Source of the DNA: an uncultured Nocardioides sp.
GTDB taxonomy: Bacteria; Actinomycetota; Actinomycetes; Propionibacteriales; Nocardioidaceae
Reading direction: 5' to 3'
Assembly (NCBI RefSeq): GCF_947488025.1
Contig: NZ_CANKYS010000010.1
Coordinates: forward strand, 1 to 64,000
DNA length: 64,000 bases
In this document: positions 9,397-19,357 of the stretch, piece after piece
How positions within the stretch are numbered: the stretch's first letter is position 1
How the letters are laid out: each line of letters opens with the position of its first letter
Translations under genes and position numbers: made by a program
The notes under the pieces: model-generated
Seen by the model: only the letters and a program-made list of their open reading frames with translations
What the model was told of the DNA's origin: nothing
Database searches by the model: none

Positions 9397-10392
9397 TCAG
9401 GCAGACAGCAGCTTGAGCACGGCGCGCTCGAGAGCCGCCTGCCGGGCGTCGTCGGTGTCGTAGGAGCCGCGGACCTTGATCGTCCGGCCCCGCTCGTAGG
9501 CCTCGACGACGCGCGGGTCGACGTACGACGTGCGCGCCAGGGTCGGCGTGTTGCCGAGGAAGTCCGAGACCTCCTTCATCGCCGAGGAGACCGCCCGCTT
9601 GCGCGAGGCCTTCGTCTTCCCCGGCTCGTCGGTCTCGGCGAGCGCGGACGCGGCGATCACGGTGGCGTGCCAGGTGCGGAAGTCCTTCGCGGTCGCCTCG
9701 ATGCCGAAGCAGCCACGGATGTAGTCGTTGACGTCGGAGGACGACAGGTCGCGCCACGTGCGGCCGTCCTTCCAGGCCAGCAGCCGGTCGCCGCCGCCAC
9801 GACGGCGACGCATCCCGTCGAGGGCACCCACGGCCGCCGGGTCGTCGATGTCGATGCAGTGCTCGACGCCCGACTTGCCGGTGAAGCAGAACCGCAGACC
9901 ACCCTGGTACTTCGACACGTGCTCCCGGAGCATCGTGGTGAGGCCGAAGGAGCCGTTGGTGTCGGTGTAGACGTCGTTGCCGATGCGGAAGTAGCCGAGG
10001 TCGAGCAGGCGAACGGCGACGGCGCACGCGCGCTCCTGCGACATGCCCTCCGCGCCGATGTCGGCCAGCACCCGCTCACGCGCCTTCGACAGCGCCTTGC
10101 CGAAGCCGAGGATCCGGTCGAACTTGGCGGCGTCTCGGCTGGTGCGCCAGTGCGGGTGGTAGAGGTACTGGCGGCGGCCGGCGTCGTCGGTGCCGACGGC
10201 CTGCAGGTGCCCGTTGGCGTAGGGCGTGATCCACACGTCCTTCCACGCCGGCGGGATGACGAGGTCCTTGCAGCGCTGGACCTGGTCGGGGTCGAGGCGG
10301 TTGCCGTGCTCGTCGAGGTAGGTGAAGCCCTTGCCGGAACGGCGACGGGTCCAGCCCGGCTGGTCGGGGAAGGTGCGCCTCAGTCGCGGCAT
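9397..10392 (-). CDS. DNA topoisomerase IB (poxvirus-type)
   Basis: Predicted 331-residue enzyme relaxing supercoiled DNA through a 3'-phosphotyrosyl intermediate. Visible catalytic residues: R136 in YFRIGND, K172 in TGKSG, R239 and H242 in DFRTWHAT, and nucleophile Y290 in NTPTLARTSYVDPRV. The N-terminal domain (about 1-80) includes VIPPAWKDVWI, typical of bacterial members. The full-length gene is convergent with serC, 10 bp from it. Confidence 0.94.
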   Translation of the reverse strand: MPRLRRTFPDQPGWTRRRSGKGFTYLDEHGNRLDPDQVQRCKDLVIPPAWKDVWITPYANGHLQAVGTDDAGRRQYLYHPHWRTSRDAAKFDRILGFGKALSKARERVLADIGAEGMSQERACAVAVRLLDLGYFRIGNDVYTDTNGSFGLTTMLREHVSKYQGGLRFCFTGKSGVEHCIDIDDPAAVGALDGMRRRRGGGDRLLAWKDGRTWRDLSSSDVNDYIRGCFGIEATAKDFRTWHATVIAASALAETDEPGKTKASRKRAVSSAMKEVSDFLGNTPTLARTSYVDPRVVEAYERGRTIKVRGSYDTDDARQAALERAVLKLLSA

Positions 10393-10398
10393 GCGGTG

Positions 10399-10404
10399 AA
10401 CCTA
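10399..10404 (-). promoter_or_regulatory. -10 hexamer of the topoisomerase IB gene
   Basis: TAGGTT on the minus strand, 6 bp before the ATG at 10392. Leaderless start inferred. Confidence 0.5.
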
Positions 10405-10453
10405 GCGAACGGCCCCCCGGCATGCCGTCACCCTGAGGGAGGTCTGCGGGAGC

Positions 10454-11800
10454 TCAGGACTCCGTGCCAGGGCGCAGGATCCGCCGCGCCAGCTCGGCCT
10501 GGCTGGCCGTCAACAGGTGCTCGGGCACGCGCACCGGATCATGGTCGTCGACGGTGAACGTGTAGACGAACATGTCCGGGCGGGGCGGCCCGTCGGTGGT
10601 CGCGGACGCGAGCACGGCCTCCGACACCAGCTGCCCGAGGTCGGGGTCGTCGGACCGGTCGATCTCGACCTCGGCGGTCTCGGTGCGGCCGGTAAACCCG
10701 CCGCTGCGCTCGACGCGCAGGCGGCCGCCCGCCGGTGACTGGGGTGGCGCCGACTGGGGGCCGGGGTCGACCATCGGTCCGGCGCCGACCTCGACGTCCA
10801 CGCCGACCTGCGCCCACGCCTGCCGTACGGCGTCGGCGTGCGCGCCGGCAGCCGCGACGGTCGCCGCGGCGAAGGTGGTGAAGGTCGCGCCCGAGGGCAC
10901 GTCGCCGCCGACGAGGGCGTCGTACCAGATCCGGCCGGCGCCAGCGATCGACGTGCCGCCGATGGCGACCGCCGCCAGCTGGAACGCCTTGTTGGGGATG
11001 CCGGAGTTGAGGTGGACGCCGCCGTTGTCGGCGGTCGTGTCGATGTAGTCGTCCATGTGGCCGACCTGGGGATCCGCGCCGATGTCGGGGTCGTCGTAGG
11101 CGGTGCCGGGGGCTGCCATGTCACGCAGGGCGCGGGCCTGGACGGACGGCATGAAGATGCCCTGCCCGATCAGCCAGTCGCCCGCGCCGGCGTCCTGGCC
11201 CAGGAGGCGCTGCTTGAGGCACGAGGCGAACGCGTCGGCGACCGACTCGTTGAGCGCGCCCGACTGACCGCGGTAGGTGAGGTCGGCGGTGTGCTCGATG
11301 ACGGCGTGGGAGAACTCGTGGGCCAGGACGTCGACGGGCTTGGTGAACCGCTCGAACACCCGGCCGTCGCCGTCGCCGAAGACCAGCTGGGTGCCGTCCC
11401 AGAACGCGTTGTTGTAGCGGGAGCCGTAGTGGACGGTCAGGCTGACCGGGGCGCCCGCGCCGTCGTGGGAGTCGCGCGAGAGGTCCTCGAGGAACATCCG
11501 CAGGGTCGCCTCGATGCCGGTGGCGGCCTCGTCCACGGCGACGTCACCGGTCTCCGGCTCCCCCGCGCTCCGCGCGGGCGTGCCGGGCAACGACGTGCTC
11601 GACCCTGCGTCGTGCACCGTCCACGCCGGCCCCGCGACCACACCCTCGGCAGTCGTGTCGCCCGCCGGACGCGGCTCGCGCGCCCGGGCCGCGCGCTCGC
11701 GACGCAGCTCGTCGTCCTGCGACGCCTGCTCCGGCCCGTCCACCCGCTCCACGAGCCACGGTGGGATGAAGGTGCAGCGGGGTCCCCGAGATGTCGTCAT
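10454..11800 (-). CDS. Protealysin-like M4 metallopeptidase fused to an emfourin-like inhibitor domain
   Basis: Predicted 448 residues without a signal peptide. Residues 9-20 (CTFIPPWLVERV) match the short propeptide of protealysin-like M4 proteases. The catalytic domain holds the zinc motif HEFSH (161-165), the third ligand Glu in ALNES (E185), and the transition-state His in GGVHLNSGIPNKA (H263). A Pro/Gly linker (about 341-358) leads to GGRLRVERSGGFTGR and PDMFVYTF (359-441), which resembles the protealysin inhibitor emfourin. In Serratia that inhibitor is a separate neighbouring gene; here both are in one chain. Whether the tail inhibits in cis is untested. Confidence 0.85.
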   Translation of the reverse strand: MTTSRGPRCTFIPPWLVERVDGPEQASQDDELRRERAARAREPRPAGDTTAEGVVAGPAWTVHDAGSSTSLPGTPARSAGEPETGDVAVDEAATGIEATLRMFLEDLSRDSHDGAGAPVSLTVHYGSRYNNAFWDGTQLVFGDGDGRVFERFTKPVDVLAHEFSHAVIEHTADLTYRGQSGALNESVADAFASCLKQRLLGQDAGAGDWLIGQGIFMPSVQARALRDMAAPGTAYDDPDIGADPQVGHMDDYIDTTADNGGVHLNSGIPNKAFQLAAVAIGGTSIAGAGRIWYDALVGGDVPSGATFTTFAAATVAAAGAHADAVRQAWAQVGVDVEVGAGPMVDPGPQSAPPQSPAGGRLRVERSGGFTGRTETAEVEIDRSDDPDLGQLVSEAVLASATTDGPPRPDMFVYTFTVDDHDPVRVPEHLLTASQAELARRILRPGTES

Positions 11801-11844
11801 GCCACCTGTCTACTCCCCACCGCCGACAGCGGGAAGAGGACAGC

Positions 11845-12597
11845 TCAGGCGCAGGACGATGCGGTGAACGAGAAGTCCGTCAGGTTGATCAGCTGAGTGC
11901 CGCCGGTGACGGTGGTCCAGAACTTCAGCACGATGTTGGAGACGGGCTCGGTGTACGTGACCCTGACGTTTCCCGCACCGCTCGTGGCGCCGACAGCACT
12001 GTCGTCCCTTCTCTGGCGCCAGGGGTCGTCATCGGTGCCCGAGCCGCGGACTCCGGAGGCGCGCTGGCCGCGTCGTGCGCCCGACAACGACACCTGGTCC
12101 CACCAACCGCGCTCCTGGCTGTCGATGTCGGTGATCGTGAACGACAGGCCACTCACCTGTCGAGCAAAGTTGATGGTGACGACCTGTCCGGCGTTGCGCC
12201 CCGTCGTCAGGGCAGCGGCGTGGTGGAGCTGCAGCGCCCGGGCGCTGGCGCCGAGACCACCGACGTTGGTCTGCGCCGGCACGGTGAGATTGGCGTCGGC
12301 GAGCTTCAGGCTCTGCGGTCCGCTGCTGACGAAGGTGACCGGAACGGCCGCAGCCCCCGCAGTGAGTGAGGCGACGGTCGCCACACCAGTCCTGCTGGAC
12401 GTCTGGCTCCACGGGGTCACGCCCCAGTCGAGCAGGTAGGAGGCCGTCACGGCTTGGGCCGGCGAGCACGCGGCGTACGCCGGGACTGCGACGGCGACGG
12501 AGACCGCGGGCGCGGTCCAGGCGGCGGCGCGGAGCACGGTGCGCCGGCTCGGGACGTACGACGTGGGTGTGGCGGGCTCGACAGAGGTGGTCGACAT
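11845..12597 (-). CDS. Tat-exported protein of unknown function
   Basis: Predicted 250 residues with a twin-arginine signal (SRRTVLRAAAW, residues 17-27) and a probable cleavage after PAYA. The mature protein is Thr/Ser/Val-rich with alternating hydrophobic segments, suggesting a beta-sandwich. It contains two Cys, one near each end (CSP and SSCA), that could pair. I recognise no catalytic motif. GGGAGGG lies upstream of the ATG. Export in folded form to the cell surface is inferred from the signal only. Confidence 0.75.
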   Translation of the reverse strand: MSTTSVEPATPTSYVPSRRTVLRAAAWTAPAVSVAVAVPAYAACSPAQAVTASYLLDWGVTPWSQTSSRTGVATVASLTAGAAAVPVTFVSSGPQSLKLADANLTVPAQTNVGGLGASARALQLHHAAALTTGRNAGQVVTINFARQVSGLSFTITDIDSQERGWWDQVSLSGARRGQRASGVRGSGTDDDPWRQRRDDSAVGATSGAGNVRVTYTEPVSNIVLKFWTTVTGGTQLINLTDFSFTASSCA

Positions 12598-12763
12598 GGC
12601 AGCTCATCCCTCCCGGATGACGGTTCTCGCACCGGGCGCAGCGCATCCCCACGCGCTTCCCCCGGCCTGTGGCAACGACAGTAGGGAGGGGTGGTTGAAG
12701 ACCGGACCGCTTTTACCGCCCCGTGGAGCAACCGTGCGCGACCCGGTCACCGCGCGTCACCGA

Positions 12764-12794
12764 TTGAGGTCGACACGCTCAGCGCCGGTAACCT
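12764..12794 (+). promoter_or_regulatory. Possible typA promoter
   Basis: TTGAGG (12764-12769) and TAACCT (12789-12794) are separated by 19 bp, about 75 bp before the typA start. The spacer is slightly long. The remainder of the divergent gap 12598-12871 shows nothing else I can name. Confidence 0.35.
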
Positions 12795-12871
12795 AGTCAG
12801 GCGATCAACGCGTCATGCGTGCGGCCCGCGGCCGCCTGTCGCCACCCGATCTCCGCCCGGAAGGCCCTTGC

Positions 12872-14764
<1,893 letters not shown>

Positions 14765-14771
14765 GTCGCGC

Positions 14772-15413
14772 GTGACCGGCGGCGTGCCCGGCCTCGCCGA
14801 GGAGCTGGCGGACTGGTTGGAGGGCCTCGGGCTCGCCGACCAGCTCGCCGCGGCCGGCTTGCCGACGTACGCCCGCGACGGTGACGCGGTGCGCTGGACC
14901 GAGCCCGCGACCGGCGAACCGCTCGACGACGAGCGGCTGGTCGAGCTCGACCGGCTGCTGCGCTCCCAGGGCGAGGACCCCGCGTACGCCGTGCCCCTCG
15001 CGCTCGTCCGGCTCCGCCGGGAGTCCCGGGTGCGGCAGGAGCTGCTCGACGGCGGGTGGCTCGACTACGCCGGCGTCGCGCAGCTGCGCGGCGTCTCGAC
15101 CAACGCGGCCCGCTTCGCCGTCCACAAGGCAGCCGAGCGCCGCACCCTCCTGGTCGTCGGGCACGAGGGCGCGGTGCTGGTGCCGTCGTTCCAGCTCGAC
15201 GAGGCGGGCGAGGTGCGCACCGAGCTGCTGACCGTCCTCGAGCCCCTGCTCGTCTCGGTCGACCCGTGGCGGGCCTGGATCTGGCTCACCACGCCGGCCG
15301 CGCTGCTCGGCGGCGCGGTGCCCCACGAGGCCGCGCGCGACCCCGAGGAGCTCCCGGTCGTGCAGCGCGCCGCGGTCGCCCTGGCCGAGCGGTCTCGCTC
15401 GGCGCAGGGCTGA
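14772..15413 (+). CDS. Uncharacterised protein, possibly with an Xre/MbcA/ParS-like C-terminus
   Basis: Predicted 213-residue soluble protein starting at GTG, 8 bp after typA and probably cotranscribed. The middle (GVAQLRGVSTNAARFAVHKA) looks like a helix-turn-helix. The end (WRAWIWLTTPAALLGGAVPH) resembles the WLxxPxxxLGGxxP pattern of the DUF2384 toxin-binding fold found in MbcA/ParS antitoxins. No companion RES-type toxin is nearby, so an antitoxin role is doubtful. I give no function. Confidence 0.65.
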   Translation: MTGGVPGLAEELADWLEGLGLADQLAAAGLPTYARDGDAVRWTEPATGEPLDDERLVELDRLLRSQGEDPAYAVPLALVRLRRESRVRQELLDGGWLDYAGVAQLRGVSTNAARFAVHKAAERRTLLVVGHEGAVLVPSFQLDEAGEVRTELLTVLEPLLVSVDPWRAWIWLTTPAALLGGAVPHEAARDPEELPVVQRAAVALAERSRSAQG

Positions 15414-15440
15414 CCCGGCGGCTGCCCGGAGGCGCTGCGG

Positions 15441-18400
15441 TCAGTCGGTCGGCGTCTCGGTGACGACCGCGACGCCCTCGATCCGGACCGGCTTGTTCTT
15501 CGCCACCACGACGCGCAGCTTGCCCTTGCGCGCCTTCGGCAGGTTGAACGTGCGGAGCTTGCTGAAGGACTGCTTGCCCTTGAACTTCACGACGCCCAGC
15601 TTGCGCTTGCCGAGGAAGACGCGCGCCTTGCCGCCCTTCTTGACCTTGCCGATGACGAGCACGATCCGCTCGGTGGCCGGCACGCGGGTGACGAGCTCGG
15701 AGCCCTTGCGGCGCGAGGTGATGTAGTCGCCGAACATGGCCCGCTTGTCCTTCTTGCGGTTCCACTTCCCCTTGCGGGAGAAGGTGCTGTCGTCACGCGG
15801 CACCGTGAAGGTCACCGTGGCCGGCGTCGGGTCGACGACGCCCGCGGCGTTGACCGCGGCGACGGTGACGATGTGCGTGCCGGAGCGGAAACGGTCCTCC
15901 AACCCGGTGGCGTCGCACGGAACCGTCTCCGCGTCGACCGTGCACACGAAGGTCGCCGGCGCGACGCTCGAGGAATAGCTGAGCTCCTGCTTGCGCTCGA
16001 GCACGATCGAGCCGTTGGCAGGACCGGAGGTGATCGTGGTCTCCGGAGCGGGCGTCGCCTTCAGCACGAAGGAGGCGTCGTTGACGTCGAAGAAGTAGTT
16101 GCCCACCGCCTCGATCTTGATGCGTACGTCGCTCGCGTCGACGTTGGGCATCGCCAGGGTCTCCGAGCCGTCGTTGGGCGTGCTCGCCGCGAGCACCGTG
16201 CCGAAGGTCGCGCCGCCGTCGGTGGACAGCGAGATCTTGACGTTCTCGGCCAGGGGTCGCGTGCCGTTGACGGCCCAGGTGACCGGGACGGACGAGCCGC
16301 CGGCCACGGTGGCACCCGCGGTGGTCTGCGAGGTCACGAGGAACGGTCCGGCGCCCGGGTCGACCGTGAGTGCGACGTCGTCGAAGGCGAGACCGCCGCC
16401 GCGCACAGCGAGGTCACGAGCCGTGATGCGGAAGCTCATCGTGCGGTCGTCCGCGCCCAGGCTGCCGAGGTAGTCGGCCGTCGGCAGGAACTCCGAGTAG
16501 CAGTCGAGCAGTGTGTCGGGCAGCTGCCGGTTCGTGGGCGTGGTCGGCGTCGGGCAGGTGCCGGAAGCGGCGTTGGTGTTGCCCTTCAGGACCTGGGCCA
16601 TGTCCGGGAAGACCCGGGTGGTGCTGCCGTCGGCGAGGTTGATGCCCGGCGAGGGGCTCTTGAGCGTGTCCTCGTCGCTGACGACGGCGTCGTCACCGAA
16701 GACCCGGAAGAGCGGGCCGTAGGCCTTGGTGTTGTCGGACAGTCGGGTTCCCTCGCCGAAGTTGGTCTGCTCCCAGAGGAAGACGAGCGGGTCGCCGTCG
16801 GCGTCACTGGAGGACATGGCGGTCAGGGCGAACGGCGTGCGGATCGGCAGCGTCTTGGCGGCAGGAGCCTCGACGGCCGGGTTGGTGTTGTCGCTGTCCA
16901 GCGGGAAGCCCTCCGTCTGCGACGGCCCGCCGCGAGCGGTCTCACCGGCGAAGCCGGAGACCCCGGCCGACCCGTTGGTCACGGTCAGCACGTCGGCGAC
17001 CTCGTAGCCGTCGGCCTCGATGCTCGGCTGCGCGTTGAAGATCACCTGGAAGCCGGTCTCGTCGGGCTCGACCGGCGGCACGTAGTTGACCTCGTAGGAG
17101 TTGTACTGGTCGTAGCCCCACTGGGCGATGGACACCGGCTGGTCAACGATCTCCTCGATGGCCGCCTTGATGCCGGCCGCGGTGTAGTTGGTGCCGGCCA
17201 CGATCGGGTCGGTCGTCTCGCCGTTGAGCTCCAGGGTGAACGAGTCACCCGCGTCGCCGAAGCCGCGAAGCGACACGGTCTGCACCTCGACGTTGCCGTA
17301 GGGCTCCTGGTCCATCGTCGCGTAGGCCTCGTCCACGGTGAGGAACGAGAAGTAGGGGTCGGTGTGCGGCTGCAGGTTGTCCTGGCCGCAGATGCCGGCG
17401 TACGCCATCACCGAGGAGCCCGAGCCGGGCTCGACCGAGGCATCGGAGATGTTGCCACCGCAGGCGCCGAGGGCGCCGTTGAAGGTGTGGTTGCCGCCGA
17501 ACTGGTGGCCGATCTCGTGGGCAACGTAGTCGATGGCGAAGAAGTCACCGGTGGGCTCGGGCAGGCCGGTGCAGCCGCCGCCCTTGTAGTCCCCGCCGAT
17601 GACGCCGAGGTAGGCGATGCCGCCGCCGTTGACGCCGAGGGCGATGTGGCCGACGTCGTAGTTGGAGGCCCCGATCAGCTGACCCAGGACCGTGCGGTTC
17701 TTGCCGAGGGTCGAGACGTCGCAGTAGCTGATGTCACCGTAGGAGTCGTCGCTGTCGTCGTCGGGCGTCCCGTTGTCGTCGAAGGGCTCGAAGCACGGCG
17801 CGCTGCCGCACGGGCCGTCGGGGCCGGTGGCCTCGGCGTATGTGTCGAGGTTGAGCTTCTCGGTCTCGTTGACGAGGCGCAGCTCGACGCCGAGGTCGTC
17901 GTTGTAGACCTCGTTGACGCGGTTGATCAGGGTGACCTTCTCGGCCAGGACGTTGTCGGTGCCGAACGCCGCGGCGTAGGACGGGTCGGAGGTCAGCGCC
18001 AGGCGGTAGTAGCGCCGGTTGACCGCGGCGTTGGCGACGCGCGGGGCCTGCTTGGCCTCGGCGACGGTCTCGCGCAGGGCCTGGACCTCACCCTCGACGC
18101 GGCGCCGTTCCGGCGCCGGGAGGTCCGCGGAGCGGTAGCTGAGGTGGGCGGTGGTGCCGCGACGGTTGTAGGCCGGGTCGACGTACCAGTCAGCCTGGGC
18201 GCCGGGCTCACGCACGAAGGCGTGGAACCCCATCGGCGTGATGTCGAGCGCGATCGAGACCCGCGGGTCGTCCACGCTGCGGCCCGACCACGTCGCGATC
18301 TCGGGGTGGGCGGCGGCGAGGTCGGACTCCATGGCCTGGGTCCGCTCGACGCGGAAGGCCTGCAGGCGACCGTCGGGGTCGAGGACCTCGACGACCGAGG

Positions 18401-18629
18401 AGCCGCCGGCCTGCGGCAGCTCGCCGCGGAGCGCGCCGAGGTCGACGCGCGAGGCGGCGTACTGCTTGGGCTCGACGCGGACCTGCGAGCCGGACGGCTC
18501 GAAGCCGCGGAGGGGAGCGAACGCCTGGTCGTCGGGCGCGGCCGCGACCGGGGCGATGGAGCTCATCACCCCCGCTCCCAGGACCAGGGCCAGACCTGCG
18601 GCAAGACTGCGGGGGCGAGACAACGACAC
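15441..18629 (-). CDS. Large secreted metzincin (reprolysin-like) metalloprotease
   Basis: Predicted 1062 residues with a signal peptide of about 30 residues. The catalytic motif HEIGHQFGGNHTF (371-383) is the HExxHxxGxxH metzincin signature, and SSVMAYAGICG nearby supplies the Met-turn. An N-terminal segment of about 200 residues may be a propeptide. After the protease domain come Asp-rich beta-type regions and a Lys/Arg-rich C-terminal domain of about 120 residues. Extracellular protein degradation is inferred. GTG is the start, with AAGGAG 5 bases upstream. Confidence 0.9.
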   Translation of the reverse strand: MSLSRPRSLAAGLALVLGAGVMSSIAPVAAAPDDQAFAPLRGFEPSGSQVRVEPKQYAASRVDLGALRGELPQAGGSSVVEVLDPDGRLQAFRVERTQAMESDLAAAHPEIATWSGRSVDDPRVSIALDITPMGFHAFVREPGAQADWYVDPAYNRRGTTAHLSYRSADLPAPERRRVEGEVQALRETVAEAKQAPRVANAAVNRRYYRLALTSDPSYAAAFGTDNVLAEKVTLINRVNEVYNDDLGVELRLVNETEKLNLDTYAEATGPDGPCGSAPCFEPFDDNGTPDDDSDDSYGDISYCDVSTLGKNRTVLGQLIGASNYDVGHIALGVNGGGIAYLGVIGGDYKGGGCTGLPEPTGDFFAIDYVAHEIGHQFGGNHTFNGALGACGGNISDASVEPGSGSSVMAYAGICGQDNLQPHTDPYFSFLTVDEAYATMDQEPYGNVEVQTVSLRGFGDAGDSFTLELNGETTDPIVAGTNYTAAGIKAAIEEIVDQPVSIAQWGYDQYNSYEVNYVPPVEPDETGFQVIFNAQPSIEADGYEVADVLTVTNGSAGVSGFAGETARGGPSQTEGFPLDSDNTNPAVEAPAAKTLPIRTPFALTAMSSSDADGDPLVFLWEQTNFGEGTRLSDNTKAYGPLFRVFGDDAVVSDEDTLKSPSPGINLADGSTTRVFPDMAQVLKGNTNAASGTCPTPTTPTNRQLPDTLLDCYSEFLPTADYLGSLGADDRTMSFRITARDLAVRGGGLAFDDVALTVDPGAGPFLVTSQTTAGATVAGGSSVPVTWAVNGTRPLAENVKISLSTDGGATFGTVLAASTPNDGSETLAMPNVDASDVRIKIEAVGNYFFDVNDASFVLKATPAPETTITSGPANGSIVLERKQELSYSSSVAPATFVCTVDAETVPCDATGLEDRFRSGTHIVTVAAVNAAGVVDPTPATVTFTVPRDDSTFSRKGKWNRKKDKRAMFGDYITSRRKGSELVTRVPATERIVLVIGKVKKGGKARVFLGKRKLGVVKFKGKQSFSKLRTFNLPKARKGKLRVVVAKNKPVRIEGVAVVTETPTD

Positions 18630-18712
18630 ACGAGCTCCTTCGAAGACGGAACTCGCAGCCTAGGTAGGCCCACCGACACGCGCCATACCTCTTTGGTACC
18701 GGTTGGCCCCGG

Positions 18713-19357
18713 TCAGCGGCCGAGCCCGGCCGACCGGGCCAGCGAGATCGCGTCCTCGCGCGAGCCGACGTCGAGCTTGGTGAGCATCTCCGAGACCCGG
18801 TTGCGGATCGTCTTCGGTGCGAGGAACAGCCGACCCGAGATCTGCTGCGTGGTGAGGCCACGGGCGAGCAGGTCGAGGATCTCCCGGTCGCGGGCGTCGA
18901 GCCGACCGAGGACGTCGGTGTCGGGGACGGCCGACGCGGCGACCCGCACCGAGGCGCTGGCGCCGGCGCTGAGCACGACCGAGCCCGCTGCGGTCGCGCG
19001 GATGGCTCCGAGCAGCTCCTCCGGTGGCGCGTCCTTGAGCAGGTAGCTGTCCACGCCGTCGGCGAGGCTGCGCAGCACCGTGACCGGCTCGCGCGCCATC
19101 GTCAGGATGACCAGCCGGGTCGAGACCCAGCGCTCGCGGAGCCGCAGGCCTAGTGCGACGCCGTCGCCGTCGGGCAGGTGCAGGTCGAGCACGCACACGT
19201 CGGGCGGCTGGTCGCCGGGCAGGTCGTCCGCGAGGGCGAGGGCTGCCGCGACGGTCCCGGCCGCGCCCGCCACCTCCATGCCCGGGTCGGCACCGACGAG
19301 CGCGGACAGGCCGGCGAGCACCACGGGATGGTCGTCGACCAGCAGCACGCGGATCAC
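18713..19357 (-). CDS. NarL/FixJ-type response regulator
   Basis: Predicted 214 residues. The receiver domain begins VIRVLLVDDHPVVLAGL with the acidic pocket, and the phosphoacceptor Asp lies in DVCVLDLHLPDG. The C-terminal LuxR-type helix-turn-helix is DLLARGLTTQQISGRLFLAPKTIRNRVSEM in outline. The GTG start overlaps the kinase stop (GTGA), so the pair is translationally coupled. The target is unknown. It might act on the divergent membrane-protein gene at 21205 (inference from position). Confidence 0.92.
   Translation of the reverse strand: MIRVLLVDDHPVVLAGLSALVGADPGMEVAGAAGTVAAALALADDLPGDQPPDVCVLDLHLPDGDGVALGLRLRERWVSTRLVILTMAREPVTVLRSLADGVDSYLLKDAPPEELLGAIRATAAGSVVLSAGASASVRVAASAVPDTDVLGRLDARDREILDLLARGLTTQQISGRLFLAPKTIRNRVSEMLTKLDVGSREDAISLARSAGLGR

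Noticed and set aside
15873..19046. 1057-codon plus-strand reading frame
   Set aside because: Complement of the secreted metzincin; the product is Val/Arg/Gly-rich with no domain.
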